DNA from: Pseudoxanthomonas jiangsuensis
GTDB taxonomy: Bacteria > Pseudomonadota > Gammaproteobacteria > Xanthomonadales > Xanthomonadaceae
Length of the DNA stretch: 64,000 nt
Assembly: GCF_010093185.1 (NCBI RefSeq)
Contig: NZ_PDWL01000014.1
Coordinates: 1 to 64,000 of the forward strand
Reading direction: 5' to 3'
Each line of letters begins with the position of its first letter. The first letter of the stretch is position 1. Below, piece after piece: positions 56,537 to 64,000 of this stretch. The position numbers and the translations under genes are program-made. The notes under the pieces are model-generated. The model saw only the letters and a list, made by a program, of their open reading frames with translations. It made no database searches and was not told the origin of the DNA.

Positions 56537-56542
56537 CGGCAC

Positions 56543-56571
56543 AGAGTGCCAGCGCCCCGGCGGCCTGTCAA
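56543..56571 (-). promoter_or_regulatory. promoter of the metX-metB-hom operon
   Basis: A perfect -35 box TTGACA (56571-56566) is followed after 17 bases by CACTCT (56548-56543), a weak -10. Transcription would start at about the 5' strand of riboswitch helix P1, as expected. Confidence 0.55.
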
Positions 56572-56640
56572 TCGCTCCATCCGGATGCAGCGATGAAACA
56601 ATCGCGACCCCGGCCCTTCCCGTCCGCCCGGGTCGCTGCC

Positions 56641-56646
56641 GATAAT
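56641..56646 (+). promoter_or_regulatory. -10 box of the propeller lipoprotein gene, leaderless spacing
   Basis: GATAAT ends six bases before the ATG that opens a canonical lipoprotein leader, which supports both the box and the start. Confidence 0.45.
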
Positions 56647-56652
56647 CCCTCG

Positions 56653-57780
56653 ATGCCTGCCTTCGCCTCCCTGCCCCGTACCGTCCTGGCTGCCAGCCTG
56701 CTGGGCCTGGCCGCCTGCGCCGCCGCGCCCCGGCCCACCCTCGTCGCGGTCGAGCCGGCGCCGCCGCCACCGGTCGCGCTGTCGGTCGATCCCGCGCTGC
56801 CAGCCCCTGCGGTCGTCGCCGAGGCCTGGACCTCGCCCGCGGTGGAAGACGACGAACTCGACTCGCTGGCGCCCTGGCAGGACCGCGCCGGCCGCCTGTG
56901 GCTGTTCGCCACCGCCAAGCGCAGCGACAAGATCGTGGTGTTCGACGCCGCCGACGGCGAGCGCGTGCGCGAGACCGGGGGGCCGGGCACCGCGCCCGGC
57001 CGCTTCGCCCGGCCCAACGGGATCGCCATCGGCGGCGACCTGCTGTTCGTGGTCGAGCGCGACAACCACCGGGTGCAGGTGCTGTCCTTGCCGGCGCTGG
57101 AACCGCTCGGCAGCTTCGGCGGCGAGCAGCTGCGCGTGCCCTACGGCCTGTGGGTCCACCCGGCTGACGCGGGCGGATGGGAGGTGCTGGTCACCGACAG
57201 CTTCATGCAGGACTTCGCCAAGGGCGTGCCGCCGCCGCGCGAGCAGTTGGCCGAGCGGGTCAAGCGCTTCCGGGTCCGGGTCGATGCCGGCGGCGTGCAC
57301 GCCGACTACGCCGGGTCCTTCGGCGATACCGGCGATGGCGCCCTGCAGATGGTCGAATCGATCGCCGGCGATGCCGCGGGCCGGCGGCTGATGATCGCCG
57401 AGGAGGACCACCGGGTCGGCCCCACCCTGCGCGAGTACGCGCTCGACGGCCGCTACCGCGGGCGCAGCCTGCCGCCGTTCGAGGGCGATGCCGAGGGCGT
57501 GGCCTTGTGGGAATGCGGCGACGGCGACGGCTACTGGATCGCCGCCGAGCAGCTGCGCCCGACCCGCTTCCACCTGTATGCGCGCGGCAGCCTGGCGGCG
57601 GCCGGCAGCTTCACCGGCCAGCGCACCGCGCTGACCGACGGCATCGCCCTGTTCGCCGCGCCCAGCGCGCGCTTCCCCGGCGGCGCCCTGTTCGCGCTGG
57701 ACGAGGACCGCGCCCTGGCCGCGTTCGACCTGCGCGAGATCGCCCGCGCCCTGCGACTGTCCGCGCACTGCCCGCGATGA
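56653..57780 (+). CDS. beta-propeller lipoprotein, possibly phytase-like
   Basis: The 375-residue protein has a lipobox (ASLLGLAAC) and a six-blade-like propeller. Segments such as VEDDELDSLAPWQDRAGRLWLFATAKRS, RPNGIAIGGDLLFVVERDNHRVQVL, LMIAEEDHRVGP and GDAEGVALWECGDGDGYWIAAEQ recall beta-propeller phytases and SMP-30/NHL proteins. The IAEED and EG(V/M)A motifs favour phytase-like, but the calcium-site aspartates are not all evident. It is coupled by ATGA to an M23 peptidase. Function is uncertain. Confidence 0.75.
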   Translation: MPAFASLPRTVLAASLLGLAACAAAPRPTLVAVEPAPPPPVALSVDPALPAPAVVAEAWTSPAVEDDELDSLAPWQDRAGRLWLFATAKRSDKIVVFDAADGERVRETGGPGTAPGRFARPNGIAIGGDLLFVVERDNHRVQVLSLPALEPLGSFGGEQLRVPYGLWVHPADAGGWEVLVTDSFMQDFAKGVPPPREQLAERVKRFRVRVDAGGVHADYAGSFGDTGDGALQMVESIAGDAAGRRLMIAEEDHRVGPTLREYALDGRYRGRSLPPFEGDAEGVALWECGDGDGYWIAAEQLRPTRFHLYARGSLAAAGSFTGQRTALTDGIALFAAPSARFPGGALFALDEDRALAAFDLREIARALRLSAHCPR

Positions 57781-58718
57781 ACCGCGGTACCGGGTTTCGC
57801 TTCCTGCTCGCAGCCTTGGGCCTGGCCCTGCTGCTGCCCGCGGACGCGGGCGCGGCCCGCTTCTGGCGCTGGCGCGACGCCAACGGCGTGACCCACTACG
57901 GCGACACCCCGCCGCCCGGTTCCACCGCCGAGCCGGCCGAAAGCCTCAGCTTCCAGCGCGGTAGCGGCAGCGGGGCCAGCCTGCGCCTGGTGAACAAGGG
58001 CAGCCACTACGAGGCCTGGGCCGACAACCGCCTGCCCGGACCGATGCAGGTGCAGCTGAACCTGCGCCAGGGCGAGAACGTCACCCTGGCCCCGAACCTG
58101 CCGGCCCGCACCACCGTGCCGGCCAACGGCCAGGGCCTGGTCGCCCGGGTCTATCCGTCCGATCCGCGCCTGGCCAGCAACTTCGACCTGACCCTGGACT
58201 ATCTGCCCGGCGACCCGCGCGCGCGGCCGCTGGATTTCGACTACCGGCTGCCGTTCGACTACGCCCTGGTCCGGGTCGATCAGGGCTTCGGTGGCAGTTT
58301 CAGCCACAACGACGCGCAGAACCGCTACGCCATCGATTTCGCCGTGCCCGAGGGCACCCCGGTGCTGGCCGCGCGCGAGGGCACCGTGCTGCAGGTGGAA
58401 TCGGACTTCGCCCGCGCCGGCCTGGACCGCGAGCGCTATGGCGGCCGCGCCAACTACGTGCGGATCCTGCATCCGGACGGCAGCATGGCCCTGTACGCCC
58501 ACCTCAAGCCCGAAGGCGTGCTGGTCCGCCCCGGCCAGCGCGTGCGCCAGGGCCAGCGCATCGCCCTGTCGGGCAACACCGGCTTCAGCACCGCCCCGCA
58601 CCTGCACTTCGTGGTCCAGGTCAACCGCGGGATGCGCCTGGAGGCGATCCCGATCCGGATGTTCGGCGCCCTGGGCGAGCTGAAGTTCGCCCGCGACACC
58701 GGGACTCCTTCGCGCTGA
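57777..58718 (+). CDS. M23-family metallopeptidase with N-terminal DUF4124-like domain
   Basis: This is a periplasmic zinc endopeptidase likely to act on peptidoglycan cross-links. The 313-residue protein has a signal peptide ending near DAGA and a DUF4124-like segment FWRWRDANGVTHYGDTPPP. The LytM/M23 domain has zinc ligands H176 and D184 (SHNDAQNRYAIDF) and the HLH motif near 275 (APHLHFVV). The NYVRILHPDGSMALYAHL block is typical. All catalytic residues are present, so it should be active and is not an EnvC-type pseudoenzyme. Confidence 0.93.
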   Translation: MNRGTGFRFLLAALGLALLLPADAGAARFWRWRDANGVTHYGDTPPPGSTAEPAESLSFQRGSGSGASLRLVNKGSHYEAWADNRLPGPMQVQLNLRQGENVTLAPNLPARTTVPANGQGLVARVYPSDPRLASNFDLTLDYLPGDPRARPLDFDYRLPFDYALVRVDQGFGGSFSHNDAQNRYAIDFAVPEGTPVLAAREGTVLQVESDFARAGLDRERYGGRANYVRILHPDGSMALYAHLKPEGVLVRPGQRVRQGQRIALSGNTGFSTAPHLHFVVQVNRGMRLEAIPIRMFGALGELKFARDTGTPSR

Positions 58719-58743
58719 AGCCCACCGCGGACCACGCCGGCGC

Positions 58744-58780
58744 TTGACTTCGCCCCAAGTGTATTGTTGTATTGATACAC
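58744..58780 (+). promoter_or_regulatory. promoter and operator of the GntR-ABC operon abutting the start codon
   Basis: TTGACT (58744-58749) is a good -35 box; TTGTAT 17 bases on is a weak -10. GTGTAT-N10-ATACAC (58759-58780) is a perfect inverted repeat ending directly at the ATG, with TGTAT-TG-ATACA nested inside it. It is the natural candidate for GntR autoregulation, and the spacing again suggests a leaderless transcript. Confidence 0.55.
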
Positions 58781-59173
58781 ATGGATGCACGCCTGCTGCA
58801 CGTCAACCCTGCGCTGCCCGAGCCGATCTACCGCCAGATCGCCGAGCAGCTGCGGCGCCTGGTCAGCGCCGGCCAGCTGCGCCCCGGCGACGCCCTGCCG
58901 TCGGTGCGCGAGGTCGCCGCCGCGCACGCGATCAACCCGATGACCGTGTCGCGCGCCTACAGCCAGCTGGAGGCCGAGGGCGTGCTGGAACGGCTGCGCG
59001 GCAAGGGCATGGCGGTGGCCGCGCGGCGCCAGCGCAGCGACAGCGTGGCCGCGCGCATGCAGCAGCTGGAACCGGCGCTGCGCGAGGCCGCGCGCCACGG
59101 CCGCGAACTGGAACTTCCCGTGGACCGCGTGCTCGCGCGGCTGCGGCAACTGCTCGAGGAGGAGGACGCATGA
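58781..59173 (+). CDS. GntR-family regulator, YtrA subfamily
   Basis: The 130-residue protein has the winged helix at about 10-75 (PIYRQIAEQLRRLVSAGQLRPGDALPS, NPMTVSRAYSQLEAEG) and only a short helical tail, which is the YtrA pattern. Such regulators usually repress the ABC transporter genes that follow. The ATG lies immediately after an inverted repeat. It overlaps the ABC ATPase gene by ATGA. Confidence 0.93.
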   Translation: MDARLLHVNPALPEPIYRQIAEQLRRLVSAGQLRPGDALPSVREVAAAHAINPMTVSRAYSQLEAEGVLERLRGKGMAVAARRQRSDSVAARMQQLEPALREAARHGRELELPVDRVLARLRQLLEEEDA

Positions 59174-60078
59174 ACGCACTGGCCACCGCCGTCGCACGGC
59201 ACGACCTGGACCTGGACCTGCCCTTGGCCGCCACCGGCCTGCGCCTGGCCTACGGCCGCCGCGAGGTGCTGCGCGGCATCGACCTGGAGGTCCCGCGCGG
59301 CGAAGTACTGGGCCTGATCGGCCGCAACGGCGCCGGCAAGAGCAGCCTGATCGGCTGCCTGCTCGGCCTGCTGCGGCCGCAGGGCGGGCAGGCGCGCTTG
59401 ATGGGCGCGCCGGCCCTGGCCCTGGACGACGCGCGCAAGGCCCGGCTCGGCTACGTGCCGCAGCAGCCGCAGGCCTTCGGCTGGATGAAGGTCGGCCAGC
59501 TGTTCCAGTACCTGGGCCAGCTGTATCCGGGCTGGGACCCGGCGCATGCGGCCGCGCTTTTGCGGCGCTGGGAGATCGATCCGGCGCGCGCGATCGGCAA
59601 GCTCTCCCCCGGCGAAGCCCAGCGCCTGGCCATGGCCCGCGCGCTGGCGCCGCGGCCGGCTTTGCTGGTGCTGGACGAGCCGGCCTCGGCCCTGGACCCG
59701 GTGGCCCGGCGCGAACTGCTGCGCGAGCTGGTCGAACAGGCCATGGACACCGGGACCACGGTGCTGTTCTCCAGCCACATCGTCAGCGACCTGGAGCGGG
59801 TGGCCTCGCGGGTGGCGTTCCTGCACGACGGCCGCCTGCTGCTGGACCGCGCCCTGGACGAGGTGAAGGACGGCGTGGTCCGGGTCGTCGTGCCGGCCGC
59901 GGCGGCCGCGCGCCTGCCGGCTGCATTCCCCGGCGAACTGGCGCGTCGCGCCCTCGACGACGGCACCGCGAGCCTGGTCCTGGCGGGCCGCGAGGGCTGG
60001 CAGGACCTGCTGCTGGTCGAGGGCGTGCGGGTGGACCGGCTGGGCCTGGAAGACCTGTTCATCGAGGTGGCCGGATGA
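59170..60078 (+). CDS. ABC transporter ATP-binding protein
   Basis: The 302-residue protein has Walker A GRNGAGKSS at 51-59, the Q-loop region GYVPQQPQ, a signature LSPGEAQ (a variant of LSGGQ, near 145) and Walker B LLVLDEPASALD near 166. The switch histidine is in FSSHIVSD. It belongs to the YtrB/CcmA-like export ATPases controlled by YtrA regulators, often linked to antibiotic or cell-wall stress; the substrate is unknown. It overlaps both neighbours by four bases. Confidence 0.93.
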   Translation: MNALATAVARHDLDLDLPLAATGLRLAYGRREVLRGIDLEVPRGEVLGLIGRNGAGKSSLIGCLLGLLRPQGGQARLMGAPALALDDARKARLGYVPQQPQAFGWMKVGQLFQYLGQLYPGWDPAHAAALLRRWEIDPARAIGKLSPGEAQRLAMARALAPRPALLVLDEPASALDPVARRELLRELVEQAMDTGTTVLFSSHIVSDLERVASRVAFLHDGRLLLDRALDEVKDGVVRVVVPAAAAARLPAAFPGELARRALDDGTASLVLAGREGWQDLLLVEGVRVDRLGLEDLFIEVAG

Positions 60079-61478
60079 ACGCCATCGCTGAGCGTCCACG
60101 CCTGTCGTATCCGTCGCTCGCGCCCCTGCGCACCATCCTGGCCGCCGGCGGCTGGGCCAATGCGCTGATCCTGCTGGGGATGGGGCCTGGCCCGCTGCTG
60201 GTGCTGATCGGCTTGCAGCCCGACACGGCATCCAATCTCGGACTGATGCTGTCCGCCGTGTTCACCATGTTCTGGGCCATGCTGGCCGGCGCACGGCTGA
60301 TCGCGCTGACCGTACACGCCGCGCGGCTGCGGCTGCCCCACACCGGCCGCCAGGCCCTGCTATGCGGCCTGGCCGCGGCGGTCCTGGTCGTGCTGGTGCC
60401 GGCCCTGATCATGACGATGGCGACCGGGGGCGGATTCGCCCTGGCCGCGGCCGCGCTGGCGGCCGCCACCGCGCTGGGCCTGTTCTGGGTGAGCATGCCG
60501 CCGTGGATGATGTGGGTGCTGATCGCTTCGGGCGTGGCCGCGCGCTGGCTGCCCGGTAGCCTCGACGACGCTACCGCGCGGGCCTGGCTCGGCTCTCCCC
60601 TGTTCATCGCCGCGTTGGCGGCGCTCCTGTTCGCCGCCAGCGCGTCCTGCTGGTGGTGGATCGCGCGCCGACCGCGGCCGCAGGGCACCTGGTCCACGCC
60701 GATGGCCCTGGCGCTGCCGGCCGATGGCCGCGGTTCGCTGGAACAGGCGCAGCAGGCGAACTGGAACTCGCCACTGTTCGCGCTGGACACGCCGATCGGC
60801 AGCGCCCTGCACCGCGAGCCGCAGCAGGCGCTGGCCATCGCCCTGGGCCCCGGCTTCGGCCGCGGCACCCTGCGCAACGTGCTGGCCACCCAGGGCCCGA
60901 TCGTCGCGGTGGCGCTGTTCTGGCTGCTGCTCGGCAACACCACCGGCGGCCGCGGCCACATCGGCCTGGCCTTCGCGCCGCTGATGGTGCTCAGTACCGC
61001 CTTCGCCCCCATGATCCGCCTGCAGACGCTGTTCTGGCGCCCGGCGCTGGGCCTGCACGAACTGGCGCTGCTGCCCGGCCTGCCCGCGCGTCCGGCGCCG
61101 TCGCTGGCCGCCCAGCTCGGCCGGCAGGCGATCGTGCGCAGCCTGCCGGCGCTGGCGGTGATGGCCGGCTTCGGCCTGGCGGTGGACGCGCCGCGCGGGT
61201 ACTACCTGATGCTGATGTGGACCTGCGCCGGCAGCCTGTTCCTGATGTCCGGGGCGACCCTGCTGTCCCTGCGCTCGCGGCCGGGGCGCTGGGCCTGCGC
61301 GGCGCTGGTGGTGGCGCTCATCCTGGGGTTGATGGCGACCATGCTGGCCACGATGCGCGGCGACCCGCCGTCCTGGCTGCACACGGCCTGGAGCCTGGTC
61401 CTGATCGCGGGGGTGCTCCTGCAGGGCGCGGCGCTGGCGCGGCTGCGGGCGCTCCCGCATCCCTGGCTGCAGAACTAG
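60075..61478 (+). CDS. ABC transporter membrane protein
   Basis: The 467-residue protein has about ten to twelve hydrophobic segments. A central hydrophilic stretch (ADGRGSLEQAQQANWNSPLFALD) lies between two bundles of helices. No known permease signature was recognised; its role is inferred from the overlapping ABC ATPase and GntR genes. It is probably the transmembrane partner, working as a homodimer. Confidence 0.85.
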   Translation: MNAIAERPRLSYPSLAPLRTILAAGGWANALILLGMGPGPLLVLIGLQPDTASNLGLMLSAVFTMFWAMLAGARLIALTVHAARLRLPHTGRQALLCGLAAAVLVVLVPALIMTMATGGGFALAAAALAAATALGLFWVSMPPWMMWVLIASGVAARWLPGSLDDATARAWLGSPLFIAALAALLFAASASCWWWIARRPRPQGTWSTPMALALPADGRGSLEQAQQANWNSPLFALDTPIGSALHREPQQALAIALGPGFGRGTLRNVLATQGPIVAVALFWLLLGNTTGGRGHIGLAFAPLMVLSTAFAPMIRLQTLFWRPALGLHELALLPGLPARPAPSLAAQLGRQAIVRSLPALAVMAGFGLAVDAPRGYYLMLMWTCAGSLFLMSGATLLSLRSRPGRWACAALVVALILGLMATMLATMRGDPPSWLHTAWSLVLIAGVLLQGAALARLRALPHPWLQN

Positions 61479-61493
61479 CGTCGGCCTGCCCCG

Positions 61494-61499
61494 TATAAT
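61494..61499 (+). promoter_or_regulatory. -10 box of the prfC promoter
   Basis: A perfect TATAAT followed by TGCCGGC lies 45 bases before the prfC ATG. No TTGACA is at standard distance. Confidence 0.6.
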
Positions 61500-61544
61500 T
61501 GCCGGCTTTCCGCTCCGAGCAAGCGCCTTCCGGCGCCCGACCCC

Positions 61545-63149
61545 ATGTCCGAAGTCTCCACCGAAGCCGCGCGCCGGCGCACGTTCGCGATCATCTCGCA
61601 CCCCGACGCCGGCAAGACCACCCTGACCGAGAAGCTGCTGCTGTTCGGGGGCGCGATCCAGATGGCCGGCTCGGTCAAGGGCCGCAAGGCCGCGCGCCAT
61701 GCCACCTCCGACTGGATGGCGCTGGAGAAGGAGCGCGGCATCTCGGTGACCTCCTCGGTGATGCAGTTCCCGTACGAGGGCCGGATCGTCAACCTGCTCG
61801 ACACCCCCGGCCACGCCGACTTCGGCGAGGACACCTACCGGGTGCTCACCGCGGTGGACAGTGCGCTGATGGTGATCGACGTGGCCAAGGGCGTGGAGGA
61901 GCGCACGATCAAGCTGATGGAGGTGTGCCGCCTGCGCGACACCCCGATCATGACCTTCGTCAACAAGCTCGACCGCGAGGGCAAGGACCCGATCGACCTG
62001 CTCGACGAGGTCGAGACCGTGCTCGGGATCCAGTGCGCGCCGGTGACCTGGCCGATCGGCATGGGCCAGCGGCTCAAGGGCGTGGTCCACCTGGTGACCG
62101 GCGAGGTCCACCTGTACGAGCCGGGCCGCAACTTCACCCGCCAGGACTCCACCATCTTCCCGTCCCTGGACGCGCCCGGGCTGGAGGAGGTGGTCGGCAC
62201 GCAGATGCTGGCCCAGCTGCGCGACGAGCTCGAACTGGTGCAGGGCGCCAGCCACCCGTTCGACAAGGACGCCTACCTGCGCGGCGAGCAGACCCCGGTG
62301 TTCTTCGGCTCGGGCGTGAACAACTTCGGCGTGCAGCCTTTGCTGGACTTCTTCGTCGAGCACGCACCGCCGCCGCAGGCGCGCGCCACCACCGGGCGCG
62401 AGGTGGCGCCGCAGGAGAACAGGCTGACCGGCTTCGTGTTCAAGATCCAGGCCAACATGGATCCGCAGCACCGCGACCGGGTGGCCTTCATGCGCGTGTG
62501 CTCGGGCCAGTTCGCCGCCGGGATGAAGGCCTTCCACGTGCGCACCGGCAAGGAGGTGAAGCTGGCCAATGCGCTGACCTTCATGGCCTCCGACCGCGAG
62601 ATCGCCGCCGAGGCCTTCCCCGGCGACGTGATCGGCATCCACAACCACGGCACCATCTCCATCGGCGACACCTTCACCGAGGGCGAGTCGCTCAGCTTCA
62701 CCGGCATCCCCAACTTCGCCCCGGAACTGTTCCGCCGCGCGCGCCTGCGCGACCCGCTCAAGCTCAAGCAGCTGCAGAAGGGCCTGGCCCAGTTGTCGGA
62801 GGAAGGCGCGACCCAGTTCTTCCGGCCGTTGATGAGCAACGACCTGATCCTGGGCGCGGTCGGCGTGTTGCAGTTCGACGTGGTCGCCTACCGGCTCAAG
62901 GACGAGTACGGGGTGGACGCCAGCTTCGAGCCGGTCGGGGTGGCCACCGCGCGCTGGATCCATTGCGCCGACGCCAGGAAGCTGGAGGAGTTCCGCGAGA
63001 AGAACGCGATGAACCTGGCGATCGACGCCGCCGGCGAGCTGGTCTACCTGGCCCCGACCCGGGTCAACCTGCAGCTGGCCCAGGAGCGCGCGCCCGACGT
63101 GCGCTTCAGCGCCACCCGCGAGCACGCCCACAGCGTGGCGGTGACCTGA
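61545..63149 (+). CDS. prfC: peptide chain release factor 3
   Basis: RF3 is a GTPase that recycles RF1/RF2 from the ribosome. The 534-residue protein has G1 SHPDAGKTT at 18-26, the switch region [11 protein letters not shown]3 DTPGH at 86-90 and G4 NKLD near 141-144. It continues with the beta-barrel domain and the RF3-specific C-terminal domain ([21 protein letters not shown]). Length and motifs separate it from EF-G. It stands alone after the ABC operon, with its own TATAAT box. Confidence 0.97.
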   Translation: MSEVSTEAARRRTFAIISHPDAGKTTLTEKLLLFGGAIQMAGSVKGRKAARHATSDWMALEKERGISVTSSVMQFPYEGRIVNLLDTPGHADFGEDTYRVLTAVDSALMVIDVAKGVEERTIKLMEVCRLRDTPIMTFVNKLDREGKDPIDLLDEVETVLGIQCAPVTWPIGMGQRLKGVVHLVTGEVHLYEPGRNFTRQDSTIFPSLDAPGLEEVVGTQMLAQLRDELELVQGASHPFDKDAYLRGEQTPVFFGSGVNNFGVQPLLDFFVEHAPPPQARATTGREVAPQENRLTGFVFKIQANMDPQHRDRVAFMRVCSGQFAAGMKAFHVRTGKEVKLANALTFMASDREIAAEAFPGDVIGIHNHGTISIGDTFTEGESLSFTGIPNFAPELFRRARLRDPLKLKQLQKGLAQLSEEGATQFFRPLMSNDLILGAVGVLQFDVVAYRLKDEYGVDASFEPVGVATARWIHCADARKLEEFREKNAMNLAIDAAGELVYLAPTRVNLQLAQERAPDVRFSATREHAHSVAVT

Positions 63150-63271
63150 AGCCCGGCCGATTGCGGCGGCCGCACGCGGCTTCCAGACGATTCGACCGCC
63201 CTGCGTATCGAGGCCCGCGCCGGCGACTGAACGGACGGCGCGGGCACGGTGCGAGCCTTGCTGCGTTGCGG

Positions 63272-63277
63272 TAATTT
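63272..63277 (+). promoter_or_regulatory. -10 box of the hemolysin III-family gene, leaderless spacing
   Basis: TAATTT ends six bases before the ATG and no Shine-Dalgarno sequence intervenes. Confidence 0.4.
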
Positions 63278-63283
63278 AGCCGC

Positions 63284-63985
63284 ATGATCCACACCCCCCG
63301 GCTGCAGACCCTGCGCGCCCGCAAGCGGGCCGACCACCTGCTGGACATCCGCGACGAGATCGCCAGCGCCCTGACCCACGGCCTGGGCGCGGTGCTGGCG
63401 CTGGCCGGCGGTGCGGTCCTGATCACCCTGGCGGCGATCTACGGCGACGGCTGGCAGCTGGCTGGCGCGATCGTGTTCGGCGTGGCCCTGCTGCTGCTGT
63501 ACCTCGCCTCCACCCTGTACCACGCCATCCAGCACCCGGTCGCCAAGGGCCGGCTGAAGGTGTTCGACCACTGCGCGATCTACCTGCTGATCGCCGGCAC
63601 CTACACCCCGTTCACCCTGATCGGTCTGCGCGGCCCATGGGGCTGGGGGCTGTTTGCCGCGATCTGGACCCTGGCCGTGGCCGGGGTGGTGTTCAAGCTG
63701 TTCTACACCGGCCGCTTCAAGCTGCTGTCCACCGCGATCTACATCGCCATGGGCTGGCTGGTGGTCGTGGCGATCAAGCCGCTGCTGGTCTCGCTCGACG
63801 GCTGGACCCTGGGCTGGCTGCTGGCAGGTGGCGTTTTCTACACCCTGGGCACCTACTTCTACCACCGCGAGTCGATCCGCTACTCGCACGCGATCTGGCA
63901 CATGTTCGTGATCGCCGGCAGCGTCTGCCATTTCGTCGCCGTCACCGCCCAGGTGTTGATGCCGCGGCTGCAGCACGCGGCCTGA
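63284..63985 (+). CDS. hemolysin III-family (YqfA/PAQR) membrane protein
   Basis: The 233-residue protein has seven membrane helices and the PAQR-superfamily metal-site motifs: SALTHGLGAVLAL near the N-terminus, STLYHAI with FDHCAIYLLIAGTYTPF in the middle, and SHAIWHMFVIAGSVCHF at the end. The hemolysin name is historical; bacterial members are linked to membrane lipid homeostasis. It follows prfC after 134 bases with its own -10 box. Confidence 0.92.
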   Translation: MIHTPRLQTLRARKRADHLLDIRDEIASALTHGLGAVLALAGGAVLITLAAIYGDGWQLAGAIVFGVALLLLYLASTLYHAIQHPVAKGRLKVFDHCAIYLLIAGTYTPFTLIGLRGPWGWGLFAAIWTLAVAGVVFKLFYTGRFKLLSTAIYIAMGWLVVVAIKPLLVSLDGWTLGWLLAGGVFYTLGTYFYHRESIRYSHAIWHMFVIAGSVCHFVAVTAQVLMPRLQHAA

Positions 63986-64000
63986 GCCGCAACCTCCTCT

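Overview
The window is about 70% G+C, densely packed and typical of a chromosome of a Lysobacteraceae/Xanthomonadaceae gammaproteobacterium (Lysobacter, Luteimonas, Pseudoxanthomonas type). This rests on several lineage markers: a fused aspartokinase/diaminopimelate decarboxylase, the MurL/MurD2 route to D-glutamate in peptidoglycan, a MetX-type homoserine acyltransferase, a TonB-dependent receptor with its own glycosidases, and GTAG-ended extragenic palindromes. No phage, transposase, CRISPR array, rRNA or tRNA was seen. The genus is inference.

Layout, left to right. Bases 1-51 hold the 5' end of a leftward gene that runs off the window. Bases 107-4146 carry a leftward ssb-rfbB-rfbA-rfbC-rfbD block for dTDP-L-rhamnose. 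Bases 4392-10854 are a leftward galactan-utilisation locus: a TonB receptor, a GH53 galactanase and a GH2 beta-galactosidase. ispB follows on the plus strand. Bases 12326-18185 are a tightly overlapping leftward operon of lysAC, a small membrane protein, murL and murD2. Bases 18387-21949 hold a PhzF-like enzyme, hflC/hflK and slyD. Bases 22021-28287 hold two NlpC/P60 hydrolases, an exported amidohydrolase, a divergent dicarboxylate/glutamate-type symporter and an alkaline phosphatase. Bases 28816-32229 hold a hemJ-like gene, a methyltransferase, a BtuF-like protein, pdxH and a P-loop kinase. Bases 32579-34639 hold an apparently reduced EvgS/EvgA-type phosphorelay. Dodecin, aroK-aroB, an isochorismatase-fold hydrolase divergent from a GlxA-type regulator, a WGR protein and hemE follow. 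Bases 40375-47903 hold secreted unknowns, a large propeller hybrid kinase and a YceI-cytochrome b561-YceI operon. Then come a glutaredoxin, sdaA and a propeller diguanylate cyclase. Bases 52979-56348 are a leftward metX-metB-hom operon preceded by a SAM-I riboswitch. The window ends with a propeller lipoprotein, an M23 peptidase, a GntR-ABC exporter operon, prfC and a hemolysin III-family protein.

Gene cooperation. The met operon takes homoserine to cystathionine and carries its own homoserine dehydrogenase; lysAC supplies aspartyl phosphate upstream of it. MurD2 and MurL build and epimerise the L-Glu-containing muropeptide. The two NlpC/P60 enzymes and the M23 peptidase probably remodel the same wall. 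hemJ and hemE belong to haem synthesis.

Non-coding highlights. (1) A near-identical composite palindromic repeat of 404-428 bp occurs twice, and a degenerate partial copy once, each time between convergent genes. (2) GTAG ends of related palindromes supply the TAG stop codons of three genes. (3) A SAM-I riboswitch precedes metX, with a visible alternative pairing at its start codon. (4) At least eight genes have a TANNNT-like -10 box 6-8 bases before the ATG, suggesting leaderless mRNAs. (5) Several operator-like inverted repeats overlap promoters, notably at sdaA and at the GntR operon. No wholly new multi-gene system is evident; the composite repeat and the reduced phosphorelay are the least explained items.
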